Source of the DNA: Dyella sp. BiH032
GTDB taxonomy: Bacteria > Pseudomonadota > Gammaproteobacteria > Xanthomonadales > Rhodanobacteraceae
Direction of reading: 5' to 3'
Assembly: GCF_031954525.1 (NCBI RefSeq)
Contig: NZ_CP134867.1
Coordinates: 4,154,001 to 4,218,000, forward strand
DNA: 64,000 nucleotides
Both the position numbers and the translations under genes were made by a program. Numbering within the stretch: the first letter of the stretch is position 1; each line of letters starts with the position of its first letter. Below the pieces are notes generated by a model. The model had not been told where the DNA came from, did not search any database, and was given only the letters and a program-made list of their open reading frames with translations. This document shows positions 30,660-40,304 of this stretch, in pieces.

Positions 30660-32483
30660 TCACGGCGCGGCCACGGGCGGCGGCGTCGGCTTGCCGGCCT
30701 TCACCGCCGCGATCCAGGCGTCGGTGCGCGCTTCCAGCACGTCCAGCGGCAATGCACCGCCGCCGAGGATCTGGTCGTGGAAGGCGCGGATGTCGAAACG
30801 CCCGCCCAGCTGGGTCTTCGCGCGCTCGCGCAATTCCAGGATCTTCAGCTGGCCCATCTTGTAGCCCAGCGCCTGGCCCGGCCAGGTGATGTAGCGGTCG
30901 GTCTCGGCCTGGATATCGGGCTCATCCTGGCTGGAATGAGCGTGGAAGAAATCGACCATCTGCTGCCGGGTCCAGTGCTTGTAGTGCACGCCGGTGTCCA
31001 GCACCAGGCGGTCGGCGCGCAGCAGTTCGTCCGACAGGCGGCCGTAGTCGGACAGCGGGTCCTTGTAGAAGCCGATGTCCTTGCCCAGCCGCTCGGCGTA
31101 CAGCGCCCAGCCCTCGACGTAGGCGTTGTAGCCGGCCTGCTGGCGGAACGGCGGCAGGCCCGGCAGGGCCTGCGCGATGGAGATCTGCATGTGATGGCCG
31201 GGGATGGCCTCGTGGTACGCGGTGGACTCGATCGTCAGCGTGGTACGGCTGGCGAAATCGCCGGTATTCACGTACACCTGCCCGGGCCGCGAACCGTCCG
31301 GCGTGCCCTGGTGATATTCGGCGCCGGGCGCTTCTTTCTCGCGGTACTCCTCCACCGGCATCACCTCGACCTTGGTCTTCGGCAGCAGGCCGAACAGCTT
31401 CGGCAACTCCGGCTGCATCTGCGCGATGAAGCCGCGATAGCGATCCAGGATGTCCTTGCGCGAGGTCGGCTGCAGCTTCGGATCGTGCTTCAGCGCTTCG
31501 CGGAAGCTGGCCAGGTCCTGGTAGCCCTGCCCCTTGGCAATGACGGTCATCTCCGCCTCGATGCGCTTGACCTCGGCCAGGCCGATCTCATGGATGCGCT
31601 CGGGGGTTTCCTTGGTGGTCGTCATCTGCTCGACCTGGAAACGGTAGATCGCGTCGCCGTTGGCGAGCTGCCAGACACCCGGCTGGCTGCGGCCGTGCGG
31701 CGCGTAATCCTTGGCCACGAACTGGCCAAGTTTGCGGTAGGCCGGGCGCACGTCGTTGTCGATGGCGGCGACGATGGCATCGTGCAGACGCTTGCGGTCG
31801 GCCTCGGACATCGATTTGGGGAAACGCTTGAGCGGTTCCGCGAACGAACTCGCCTCGCCGGCCGGCGCCGCGATGCTGTCGATCTGCGCGGCGACTTTCT
31901 CCAGCAGGTAGCGCGGCGGCATCATGCCGTCCTTCAGGCCCTGGCGCGCCACTTCGGTCACCTGGTCCAGCACGCGCGGCACGGCGCGCAGGCGCGCGAG
32001 GTAGTCCTCGTATTGCTTGGCATTGTCGAACGGAATGGAGCTGACGAAACCCGCCAGCTGCAGGTGCATGCCGTTCATCTGGTCTAGCGGCATCTCATTG
32101 AGCTTCAGGTCGTAGCCCTTCAAGCTCTCCCGAAGCTGGCGGACCATGAGCTGCTGGTTGAGTTTGTCCTCGTCGGCGAAACCCGCGGTATCGATGGCTT
32201 CGAAGCGCTTGAGGAAGTCCGCGTTGGTCTTGCGCTCCGCCGCCTGGTGCGCGAGCGAGAGGTCGCTCCAGCGGTCGTTGTAGCGCAGGTCGCCCAGGAT
32301 GGTGGCGAACTCTGGCGAGTTCTCCAGCGTGTGCTGCCACTGTTCGGCGAGCAGGCCGTTCAGCGCCTTGACCCGCGCGGACACGTCGGCGGACGGTGCG
32401 GCTGCCGTCGCAGCCATGGCCGGCGCGGCCAGCGTCACCGAACCGAGCAGGCTCGCGCAGATCATCCAGGACACCAGTTTCAT
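30660..32483 (-). CDS. DUF885 metallopeptidase-like exported protein
   Basis: A 607-residue protein with a signal peptide (LVSWMICASLLGSVTLAAPA, cleavage near AMAA) and a full DUF885 domain. The zinc-site-like motif YHEAIPGHH lies near residue 420, followed by YVEGWALYAERLGKD, which probably supplies a further ligand. DUF885 proteins resemble gluzincin peptidases, but substrates are mostly unknown. GGAGG precedes the ATG. It lies 70 bases after the last permease gene and 73 before the regulator on the same strand, so it probably belongs to the exporter operon. Confidence 0.85.
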   Translation of the reverse strand: MKLVSWMICASLLGSVTLAAPAMAATAAAPSADVSARVKALNGLLAEQWQHTLENSPEFATILGDLRYNDRWSDLSLAHQAAERKTNADFLKRFEAIDTAGFADEDKLNQQLMVRQLRESLKGYDLKLNEMPLDQMNGMHLQLAGFVSSIPFDNAKQYEDYLARLRAVPRVLDQVTEVARQGLKDGMMPPRYLLEKVAAQIDSIAAPAGEASSFAEPLKRFPKSMSEADRKRLHDAIVAAIDNDVRPAYRKLGQFVAKDYAPHGRSQPGVWQLANGDAIYRFQVEQMTTTKETPERIHEIGLAEVKRIEAEMTVIAKGQGYQDLASFREALKHDPKLQPTSRKDILDRYRGFIAQMQPELPKLFGLLPKTKVEVMPVEEYREKEAPGAEYHQGTPDGSRPGQVYVNTGDFASRTTLTIESTAYHEAIPGHHMQISIAQALPGLPPFRQQAGYNAYVEGWALYAERLGKDIGFYKDPLSDYGRLSDELLRADRLVLDTGVHYKHWTRQQMVDFFHAHSSQDEPDIQAETDRYITWPGQALGYKMGQLKILELRERAKTQLGGRFDIRAFHDQILGGGALPLDVLEARTDAWIAAVKAGKPTPPPVAAP

Positions 32484-32553
32484 TTCCAACCTCCGGGTGG
32501 CAAGCGATCCGCGCACTGTAGCCGGCCCGCGCCCTCTCGTGCACCCGTCGCGC

Positions 32554-33768
32554 TCAACCCGAGCGCGTCGCCACCACCGGCGGCACCGCCGCGGCGCGCA
32601 AGGCCGGGCCCAGTACCGCCAGCTGACCCAGGCCCCACAGCACCACCGCGCCCACCGGCAGATAGAAGAGCGGCAACCGCGGCAGTTCATAGAACTTCAT
32701 GAGCACCAGGTTCAGCGCGAACGCCATCGCCATGCCCAGGCCGATGCCGCCGCTGACGATCAGGAAGTTCTCCGTCTGGAAGTAATGCAGGATGTCGCCG
32801 CGCGTCGCGCCGATCGCGCGCCGGATGCCGATCTGCTTACGTCGCTGCTGCACCCAGAAACTGGCCAGGCCGACGATGCCCAGCGCGGTCACTAGCAGCA
32901 GCGCGATGATGACGCCGACCAGCATGAAGGCCATGGTGCGGTCTTCCTGGAAGAAGCTGTCGCGCAAGTCGCTGATGGTCTGCGAGCCCTCCTGGTCCAA
33001 TACGGCATCGGGGGCGATCTTGGGGATCAGTGTGCGGGCGTCGCGCAACACGCGCCCCAGGTCCGCCGGTGCCGCCCTGAGTAGATAACTGCCGGCAAGG
33101 TTTGGCCCCGGTTGTGCGGGCACGAAGGCCGCCCATCCCGGCGCGCTTCGCCCGGCCCACCCCGGCGCGGGCGTCGCCAGGTGATCGACGATGCCCACGA
33201 CGCGATACGACCAGCGGTCGACCCAGAACGTCTTACCAAGTGGGTCCGCCCCCGGCCACAAATGCTCGGCCAGTTCACGCGCCATCAATACCGGAGCCGT
33301 ACTGGGAAACACGCCGGTGAATGGCTGGTAGTCGTCCGCCTGAAGTTTCCGCCCCGCGATCAGCTTCAGCCCCATGGCTTCCACGCTACCGGGGCCGCCC
33401 AGGTAGAGCTCGACCACGCCGGCGAAATGCTTGCCCTCCGGATCGGTGGTGATGCCTACCCTGCCGCGATGCTCGCCAAAGGGGATGGAGTTGAGCACAC
33501 TCGCCGCCTGCACGCCGGGAATCGCCCGCAGGCCGGCGAGGATGCGGGCATTGACGTCGTTGGCCTGCGCCTCATCGAAGCCACTGATCTGCAGGGTTGC
33601 CAACGAAGCCTCGTCCACACCGCTGTTCACCTGCATCGCCTGCAAGCGATTGGCGATCAGGAAGCAAGCGTTACACAGCACCGCGCAGGCCAGCGCGATC
33701 TCCAGCGCGATCAGCAACGTGGCAAGGCGGTGCTTGCGCAGCGCGGCCAGGATGGGTTGGATCTGCAT
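32554..33768 (-). CDS. MacB/FtsX-type ABC permease, type B, fourth pair
   Basis: A 404-residue permease with one N-terminal helix (ATLLIALEIALACAVLCNAC), a periplasmic MacB-like domain of about 230 residues and three C-terminal helices. The cytoplasmic coupling segment is RRKQIGIRRAIGATRGDI, and the end is PPVVATRSG. It starts 7 bases after the stop of its type A partner. It is closest to the type B gene at 35119, sharing the ALEIAL.CA..CNA N terminus and VTALGIVGL. It is the last permease of the run. Confidence 0.88.
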   Translation of the reverse strand: MQIQPILAALRKHRLATLLIALEIALACAVLCNACFLIANRLQAMQVNSGVDEASLATLQISGFDEAQANDVNARILAGLRAIPGVQAASVLNSIPFGEHRGRVGITTDPEGKHFAGVVELYLGGPGSVEAMGLKLIAGRKLQADDYQPFTGVFPSTAPVLMARELAEHLWPGADPLGKTFWVDRWSYRVVGIVDHLATPAPGWAGRSAPGWAAFVPAQPGPNLAGSYLLRAAPADLGRVLRDARTLIPKIAPDAVLDQEGSQTISDLRDSFFQEDRTMAFMLVGVIIALLLVTALGIVGLASFWVQQRRKQIGIRRAIGATRGDILHYFQTENFLIVSGGIGLGMAMAFALNLVLMKFYELPRLPLFYLPVGAVVLWGLGQLAVLGPALRAAAVPPVVATRSG

Positions 33769-33775
33769 GCGGACC

Positions 33776-35098
33776 TCAAAGCGTCTTGAGTTGGAGGCCG
33801 GGCGTCACCCGGCTCGCGCGCCATGCCGGCAAGAAGCCGGCGAGCAAGCTGGTGGCGATCGCCAGCACGAACGTCAGCAGGAACATGCGCGTATCGAGAT
33901 GCACCATGTCGGCGAACGCTACGGGTTGCCGCCGCACCAGACTCAGGCCAAGCAAGGTCAGCAGCAGGCCGCCGATGCCGCCGATCAGGCCGATCATCCC
34001 CGCCTCGACCAGGCATTGAGAGAAAATGGCGCCGCGGCTCGCACCCAATGCCCTGCGTACGCCGATCTCGGCACCGCGGCGCAGAAACTTAGCCAGCAGC
34101 AGGCCAATCGTGTTGAACAGGCAGATCGCCAGGAAGCCGAAGGACAGCCAGGTCTGCAGGCGCACGTCGCTGGGCACCACGCCTTGATAGTCGAGCCATT
34201 CGACCAGGCTGCGCAGCCGGGTATTTTCCGGGCGGACGATGCGTCCCGACTTCACCTGCTCCCCCACGTAGCCGTCGAGGAAGCGCTTGAATGCCGTGGC
34301 CTTGGCGGCGCTGCCCAACTGCACCCACAGAGCCAGCCAGACGCAAGGCGCATTCTGGAGGTGTCCTGGCGCGGGCGGCAGCTGCCAGCAGCTGTACTGA
34401 TAGAAGTTGCCATCGTTGAGTTCGAGCGCACTGCTGAACGGCGTGATGACGTCTTGGGGCTTGCTGTAGTAATCGGCGGTCTTTCCGCCCGAAAAGCGCC
34501 CACCGGCGATGTTGTAATAGCGAGGCGAAGGGCGCCATGGTGCCAGCACGCCAACGATGCGCACATCCGTATCGCGCAGACGCAAGGTACGGCCGACGCT
34601 GTTCGCGCCCCCGAACAGTTTGTCGTTCAGATCGGCGGAGATGATGGCCACCCGCGCGCGCGCCGCATCATCTTCCGCCCGCCAGGGGCCGCCATAACGG
34701 AATGGCACGTCGAACATGGCGAAGAAATCCGCAGTGGTCGACAACATCGGCATCATCAGCGGCGGCAGCGTGGTATCCGGCGCGCGCAGTTTTACCGGGC
34801 TGTCCACGATGATCGCCTGCCGATCGCCCTTGTGAGCTGTCCATAAATCCATCGCCGACTGGTAGGTCATGACATCCATCGGCTCCTTTTGCTTGCCGGG
34901 CAGCGGGTTGTCATCCACCTGCACGTAAAACAGCTTGTCGCTGCGCCCCGGCAACGGATCGCCCGACAGCAGGTGCATGACTGTCAACGTGGTCATGCTG
35001 GCCCCGATGCCGACGGCGATCGCCAGCACCATCAGTGCCGTCAGCACCTTGTTGCGCTTGAGGCTGCGCAAGGCGAGGTCGAGGTAATAGCCGAACAT
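33776..35098 (-). CDS. MacB/FtsX-type ABC permease, type A, fourth pair
   Basis: A 440-residue permease starting MFGYYLDLALRSLKRNKVL. The N-terminal helix is followed by a periplasmic domain of about 270 residues and three C-terminal helices with FLRRGAEIGVRRALGASRG between them. Two Cys (YQYSCWQL and NAPCVWLALW) correspond to a pair conserved in all four type A proteins. The first ATG after the upstream stop region matches the starts of its paralogues. It is most similar to the type A gene at 36352 (NKVLTALMV, MTTLTV, LSGDP). Confidence 0.9.
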   Translation of the reverse strand: MFGYYLDLALRSLKRNKVLTALMVLAIAVGIGASMTTLTVMHLLSGDPLPGRSDKLFYVQVDDNPLPGKQKEPMDVMTYQSAMDLWTAHKGDRQAIIVDSPVKLRAPDTTLPPLMMPMLSTTADFFAMFDVPFRYGGPWRAEDDAARARVAIISADLNDKLFGGANSVGRTLRLRDTDVRIVGVLAPWRPSPRYYNIAGGRFSGGKTADYYSKPQDVITPFSSALELNDGNFYQYSCWQLPPAPGHLQNAPCVWLALWVQLGSAAKATAFKRFLDGYVGEQVKSGRIVRPENTRLRSLVEWLDYQGVVPSDVRLQTWLSFGFLAICLFNTIGLLLAKFLRRGAEIGVRRALGASRGAIFSQCLVEAGMIGLIGGIGGLLLTLLGLSLVRRQPVAFADMVHLDTRMFLLTFVLAIATSLLAGFLPAWRASRVTPGLQLKTL

Positions 35099-35118
35099 CC
35101 GTGACTCCTTGCAGGATT

Positions 35119-36342
35119 TCACACCGACCGCGTCGCTACGACCGGCGGTACCGCGGCGGCACGCAGTGCGGGACCGAGCACCGCGGCCTGGCCGATCAGC
35201 CACAGCGCCAGCGCGCCGATCGGGAAATAGATCGCGGGCAGCCGTGGCAGCTCGTAATGCACCATCAGGAACAGATTGACGCCGTAGGCCAGCACCATGC
35301 CAAGCACGATGCCAATGGTCGCCAGCAGGAAATTCTCGGTCTGGAAATAGCGCAGGATGTGTCCGCGCGTGGCGCCGAGCGCGCGGCGTACACCTATCTG
35401 CCGCCGGCGCTGCGCCACCCAGAAGCTGCCCAGGCCGACGATGCCCAGCGCGGTGACGACCAGCAACGCCACGCATACGCCGATCAGCAGGCCGGTCATG
35501 GCGCGGTCGCCCTCGAAGAACCCCTCCCGCACTTCGTCCCAGGTGCGCTTCTGCCACACGATCCGGTGCGGGTTGTTCTTCTTGAGCGCGTCCAAGGCGG
35601 CGGCGAGCACGCGTTCGCGTTGATCCGGCGAGGTGCGGATCAAATACTGGTTACTGTCCACGCGCATCGGCAGCATCATGCTGTACTGCGCTTCCGCGTC
35701 GTTCCAGATCGATGGCCGCACGAGGTTCTTCACCACGCCCACCACGGTGAGCGGCAGTTCGGCGCCGACCCAGATCGTCTTGCCCAGCGCCGACTGGCCG
35801 GGAAACAGGCGTTCGGCCATCGGCTGGGTGATGACCACCAGGCGCGGCAGCCCTTCGGCCTTGCCTTCGGTGTAAGCCTTGGCCGCGTCCTTCAGCTCCA
35901 CGTAGTCCCCCGGCTGCAGCAGGCGGCCGGCCACCAGCTGCAGGCCCAGGGTCTGCGCGATGTTCTCGCCCTGGTAATGCGCGGCATTGAGCGTGGACTT
36001 GTTTTGCTTGGGGTCGAGCTTGATGCCGCTGTTGTTCGACGAATGGCCGAAGGGAATCTGGTTGACCGCCGCCACCTGCGTCACGCCCGGAATGGCGCGC
36101 AGCGCGGCGAGGTCCGTGAGGGTACGGGCGTGCTCATCGTCGGTCTTGCCGATGTCGGCCAGATCCACCTGGATCAGCTCGTGCTCGGCCACGCCGCTAG
36201 GCATGTGGATGCGATCGACGCGCTGGATCACCAGGAACACCGCGTTGCACACGATGGCGCAAGTCAGCGCGATCTCCAGCACGACCAGCAGAGCGGTGGT
36301 CTTGTGGCGCCGCAGGGTGGAAAGAATGGGTCGGATGGCCAT
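35119..36342 (-). CDS. MacB/FtsX-type ABC permease, type B, third pair
   Basis: A 407-residue permease beginning MAIRPILSTLRRHKTTALLV. The architecture is one helix, a periplasmic domain, then three helices with RRRQIGVRRALGATRGHI. The periplasmic part contains AVNQIPFGHSSNNSG, aligning with the SNSYPLRGGGW region of the more distant type B copies. It lies 9 bases after its type A partner and 20 bases before the fourth pair. Confidence 0.9.
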   Translation of the reverse strand: MAIRPILSTLRRHKTTALLVVLEIALTCAIVCNAVFLVIQRVDRIHMPSGVAEHELIQVDLADIGKTDDEHARTLTDLAALRAIPGVTQVAAVNQIPFGHSSNNSGIKLDPKQNKSTLNAAHYQGENIAQTLGLQLVAGRLLQPGDYVELKDAAKAYTEGKAEGLPRLVVITQPMAERLFPGQSALGKTIWVGAELPLTVVGVVKNLVRPSIWNDAEAQYSMMLPMRVDSNQYLIRTSPDQRERVLAAALDALKKNNPHRIVWQKRTWDEVREGFFEGDRAMTGLLIGVCVALLVVTALGIVGLGSFWVAQRRRQIGVRRALGATRGHILRYFQTENFLLATIGIVLGMVLAYGVNLFLMVHYELPRLPAIYFPIGALALWLIGQAAVLGPALRAAAVPPVVATRSV

Positions 36343-36351
36343 GGTGTCTCC

Positions 36352-37656
36352 TCACTGGCTCTTGAGCTGCAGCGCGGGGGTGATCTGGCAGGCACGCCAG
36401 GCCGGCAACAGCCCGGCGGCGATGGTGGAGCCGACCGCGAGCGCGAAGGTGACGCCGAGCATGAACAGGTCCAGATGGGCCAGCGAGGCGTAATCGGCCG
36501 GTTGATGGCGCACCAGCCACAGGCCAAGGAAGGCCAGCCCCAGGCCCAGCACACCGCCCGCCACGCCGATCACGGCGGCTTCGACCAGCAGTTGCTTGAA
36601 CACCTCCAGCTTGGAAGCACCAAGGGCGCGCCGCACGCCCAGTTCGCCCGCACGACGCAGGAATTTCGCCAGCATCAAGCCCACGGTATTGACCAGGCAC
36701 ACCACCAGGAAACCGATCGCCAGCCAGCTCTGCAGGCGGACGTCGCTAGGCACGACCTTCTGCTGGTCCAGCCATTCCATGACGTTGCGCAATCGCACGT
36801 TCACCGGCCGCTGGAACCGCCCCAGCGCTTTCTGCTCGCGCGAGTAGTTCTCCAGGAAGGCCTTGTAGGCGGCAACCTGCGAGGAGCTCTCCAGCTCCAC
36901 CCAGAACTGCATCCACACGCAGGTGGCGTTCTCCAGATGTTCGCCGTCCGCGGCGCCCTTGCCCCAGCAGTCCATGCTGCCATTGCGCGGCAGCACGAGG
37001 TCGCGCGAGGTGGACAGCGGAATGAACACTTCTTCCGAGTCCGAATAGTTGCCCATGTTGAGGTCATAGAAATGCGGATTCGGCCGCCAATCGTCCAGCA
37101 CGCCGACCACGCGGAAGGCGGTGTCCTTCATGCGCACGATCTGGCCACGGCTGTCCTTGCCGCCGAACAGCTTCTGGTTGAGCTTGCGGGTGAGCACCAC
37201 CACACGCGCCTTGGCGTCGTCGTCCGCCGCGCCCCAGCCCTGGCCATACAGGAACGGCGCATCGAACATGGCGAAGAAATCGGCGCTGGTGTAGCGCGCG
37301 TTGCTGAAGAACGGTTCCAAATCCGACTGCGTCGGCTGCACCGGCACGGCGCCCCCGGTCATCAGGGCCTGGCGCTGGGCGCGCTTGGCTTTCAGCAGGT
37401 TCATGCCGTCCGTCCAGGTCAGCTGCGCGGGCGGCTCCTCGCCTTCGCGGTAGCCCTCCATGTCCTGGGGGTCGAGCTGCGGATAGAACAGCCGCGCGCT
37501 CTTGGCCGGGATCGGGTCGCCCGACAGCACGTGCAGCACGGTCAGCGTCGTCATGCAAGCGCCGATGCCCAGGGCCACGGCCACCACCATCAGGGCCGTG
37601 AGCACCTTGTTGCGCCGGAGGCTGCGCAACGCCAGTTCCAGGTAATAAGTGAACAT
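36352..37656 (-). CDS. MacB/FtsX-type ABC permease, type A, third pair
   Basis: A 434-residue permease starting MFTYYLELALRSLRRNKVL. One N-terminal helix (LTALMVVAVALGIGACMTTL), a periplasmic domain with FFAMFDAPFLYGQGWGAAD and the conserved Cys pair (SMDCWGKG and NATCVWMQFW), then three helices with FLRRAGELGVRRALGASK. It ends LQLKSQ, like the other type A copies (LQLKTL, WQLKSN). A 41-base gap separates it from the second pair. Confidence 0.9.
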   Translation of the reverse strand: MFTYYLELALRSLRRNKVLTALMVVAVALGIGACMTTLTVLHVLSGDPIPAKSARLFYPQLDPQDMEGYREGEEPPAQLTWTDGMNLLKAKRAQRQALMTGGAVPVQPTQSDLEPFFSNARYTSADFFAMFDAPFLYGQGWGAADDDAKARVVVLTRKLNQKLFGGKDSRGQIVRMKDTAFRVVGVLDDWRPNPHFYDLNMGNYSDSEEVFIPLSTSRDLVLPRNGSMDCWGKGAADGEHLENATCVWMQFWVELESSSQVAAYKAFLENYSREQKALGRFQRPVNVRLRNVMEWLDQQKVVPSDVRLQSWLAIGFLVVCLVNTVGLMLAKFLRRAGELGVRRALGASKLEVFKQLLVEAAVIGVAGGVLGLGLAFLGLWLVRHQPADYASLAHLDLFMLGVTFALAVGSTIAAGLLPAWRACQITPALQLKSQ

Positions 37657-37697
37657 CCCCTCGTCCTTCGTGTCGTCCTACTCGACCGAGCACCCGC

Positions 37698-38933
37698 TCA
37701 CACTGAGCGCGTGGCCTCCACCGGCGATACCTTCGACGCGCGGATTGCCGGCGCCAGCACCGCCCCTTGTCCCAGCAGCAGCAACAGCAGCACCCCCGCC
37801 ATCACGTAGAGCAGCGAGAGCCGATGCATCTCGAAGCGGGTGACCAGCCAGAGGTTCATGGCGACAGCCAGCACCACGCCGGCCACGACGCCACCCACGC
37901 TGATCAGCAGGTTTTCGGTCATGAAATAGCCCAGGATGTCGCCGCGCGTCGCGCCCAGCGCGCGGCGCACGCCGATCTGCCGCCGCCGCTGGCCGACCCA
38001 GAAGCTGGTCAGGCCGACGATGCCTGCAGCAGTGATCGCCAGCAAAACCAGACTGATGATGCCCATCAGTACCGCCATGCCGCGGTCGCTTTCGTAGGCG
38101 CGGGAACGCACCTCGGCGAAGCTCATGATGCCGTCCTTGTCATCCCATACGCGCCGCGGGTTCTCCGCGAAAAGCGCCTTGCGTGCGGCCTGCATGGCCG
38201 TGGCCAGCTGCCCGGGCTGGGTACGCACGATGTAGTAGGCGCCTTCGGGGACCGCCATGCGACGGGGCGCCAGCACCGAACGGTAAGCGAAGCTCGACGC
38301 CCAGCGGGCCACGCTCTGCGCCTGCAGAAGGTCGACGATGCCCACGATGGTGGCCGGGCCGCCGACCAGATAAATCGTCTTGCCCAGCGCGTGGCCGTCG
38401 GGGAACAGCTTGTCGGCCAGCGCGCGCGTCACCAGCACCACCGGAGGCGCCAGGCGGTCGCGCATGTTCATGGGCTCGACTTCATCGGCGCGAAAGTTGC
38501 GTCCGGCGACCAGCTTCAGGCCGAGGGTGTCGATGAAGTGCTCGTCGGCCAGGTAGATCGTCGCGCCCGACGTGTCCTTGATCTGCTCGGCGCTCAACCG
38601 GACGCCGTCGTCCCAGCCGCCACCGCGCAGCGGATACGAATTGCTGGACGTGGCGTTCTGCACGCCGGGCGTCCGGCGCAACACGTCCAGGTCGGCGCGC
38701 AGCATCGCGTCGGCCTGGGCACTGCTGACTTTGCCGACCCACTCGTTCTGGATCACGAAGATGTTCGGCTCGTCGATGCCGGTGGGCTCCGACAGGTGGG
38801 CGACGCGCTGCTGGATGATGAACAATGCGTTGCACACGATCGCCAGGGTCAGCGCAATCTGCATCGCGATCAGCATCGTGCCGGCCTTGTGCTGGCGCAG
38901 CGCGGCGAGGATGGGCTTGATTTCCATGGCCAT
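37698..38933 (-). CDS. MacB/FtsX-type ABC permease, type B, second pair
   Basis: A 411-residue permease whose N terminus (EIKPILAALRQHKAGTMLIA, then MQIALTLAIVCNALFIIQQR) is nearly identical to the type B gene at 40305. The periplasmic domain has NSYPLRGGGWDDGV. The three C-terminal helices carry SFWVGQRRRQIGVRRALGAT, and the end is SPVEATRSV. The start codon could be either of two ATGs two codons apart. It begins 12 bases after its type A partner. Confidence 0.9.
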   Translation of the reverse strand: MAMEIKPILAALRQHKAGTMLIAMQIALTLAIVCNALFIIQQRVAHLSEPTGIDEPNIFVIQNEWVGKVSSAQADAMLRADLDVLRRTPGVQNATSSNSYPLRGGGWDDGVRLSAEQIKDTSGATIYLADEHFIDTLGLKLVAGRNFRADEVEPMNMRDRLAPPVVLVTRALADKLFPDGHALGKTIYLVGGPATIVGIVDLLQAQSVARWASSFAYRSVLAPRRMAVPEGAYYIVRTQPGQLATAMQAARKALFAENPRRVWDDKDGIMSFAEVRSRAYESDRGMAVLMGIISLVLLAITAAGIVGLTSFWVGQRRRQIGVRRALGATRGDILGYFMTENLLISVGGVVAGVVLAVAMNLWLVTRFEMHRLSLLYVMAGVLLLLLLGQGAVLAPAIRASKVSPVEATRSV

Positions 38934-38945
38934 GATCTCCTCGCC

Positions 38946-40268
38946 TCAGTTGGATTTCAGTTGCCAGGCCGGCTGCACCTGCGCCGCCCGCCAAGTCGGA
39001 TAGAACGCCGCCAGCACGGTGGCCGCGATGGCCACCAGCAGGGAGAGCGTCACCAGTGATACGTCCAGCTGCGCCAAGTGCGCGATCTCTGGCTCGAACA
39101 CCAGCCCCACTCCAAGCATGCCGACGCCGGTAAGCGCCACGCCCAACAGGCCGCCAGCCAGCCCGACCATGCCAGCCTCGGCCAGGAACTGGCGGTAGAT
39201 GTCTCCGCGCGAAGCGCCCAAGGCCCGGCGCACACCGATCTCAGAAGCGCGGCGCATGAATTTCGCGAGCAGCAGGCCGATGGTATTGACCAGGCAGATC
39301 ACGAAGAAGCCGATAGCGACCACCAGCGAGATGCGGCTTTCCGGCGGCACCGCATGCCGGTAGTCGAGCCAGCCGATGACGTCGCGCAGGCGGACGTTCG
39401 GTGCCCAGTCGAAGCGCCCCGCCCTGCGCTGATCTTCTGCGTAGGACGTCAGGAATTGACGGTAGCGCTCCACCTCGGCCGCGCTGTCCAGCTCGACCCA
39501 AGGGCTGATCCACACGCACTGGCCGTGCAGCCAACCTTCGCGGTCATCCCCGCGTTTGCCGCCACCGCCGCAATTGTTGTTGCCCGCCGTCTCGATCTGA
39601 AGATCCATCGCCCGGTTGAACGGAATGTAGATCTGCGAAGGCTCGGAATACGCATTGCCGCTGAACATGTCGAAGAAACGCGGCTTCGGGTCCCAATCCT
39701 CGGTCACGCCTACGATGCGGTACTGCTGATCGTCCAGAACGATCTCTCGCCCTACGCTATTGGCACCGCCGAACAGCTTCTGGTTGAGACGGCGGGTGAT
39801 CACGATGACGGGAGCACGAGCATCGTCGTCGGCGGTGCTCCAGCCGGAGCCATACTGGAACGGCACGTCGAACATCGGGAAGAAGTCGCCGGTGGCCGCG
39901 TAGCCCGGCACCTTGAAGGCCGACTTCTGCGATTCCTCGGGCATCAGCGACAGACGGATGGCGAACAGTACCGTCTGGCGCTTGGCCTGGCGTGCCTTCA
40001 TCAAGGCGACTGCGTCGGTATAGCTCAACGCGTCCGGCGGCTCGCCGGCGTTGTTGTATTGCGGGCCACGGTTGTCGATCTGCGGGGCGAACAGTTGCCC
40101 GGACTTCTGCGGAATCGGATCGCCCGAAACCGCGCGGAACACCGCGTAAGTGATCATCGAGGCCGCCACGCCGAAGCCGATCGCCATCACCATCAGTGCC
40201 GTGAGCACCGGGTTCTTGCGCAGGCTGCGGGCACCGAGCCGCAGGTTATGGACAAACATTCCGCTCAT
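38946..40268 (-). CDS. MacB/FtsX-type ABC permease, type A, second pair
   Basis: A 440-residue permease (MSGMFVHNLRLGARSLRKNP; a second ATG three codons in matches the paralogues). The N-terminal helix is LTALMVMAIGFGVAASMITY. The periplasmic domain has GNNNCGGGG and GQCVWISPWVEL, the conserved Cys pair. The final helices flank FMRRASEIGVRRALGASRGD, and the end is WRAAQVQPAWQLKSN, identical to the first pair. Closest paralogue is the gene at 41557. Confidence 0.9.
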   Translation of the reverse strand: MSGMFVHNLRLGARSLRKNPVLTALMVMAIGFGVAASMITYAVFRAVSGDPIPQKSGQLFAPQIDNRGPQYNNAGEPPDALSYTDAVALMKARQAKRQTVLFAIRLSLMPEESQKSAFKVPGYAATGDFFPMFDVPFQYGSGWSTADDDARAPVIVITRRLNQKLFGGANSVGREIVLDDQQYRIVGVTEDWDPKPRFFDMFSGNAYSEPSQIYIPFNRAMDLQIETAGNNNCGGGGKRGDDREGWLHGQCVWISPWVELDSAAEVERYRQFLTSYAEDQRRAGRFDWAPNVRLRDVIGWLDYRHAVPPESRISLVVAIGFFVICLVNTIGLLLAKFMRRASEIGVRRALGASRGDIYRQFLAEAGMVGLAGGLLGVALTGVGMLGVGLVFEPEIAHLAQLDVSLVTLSLLVAIAATVLAAFYPTWRAAQVQPAWQLKSN

Positions 40269-40304
40269 GTCGCTCTCTGCAGGGGAAGCTCAGGGACTAC
40301 GCGC

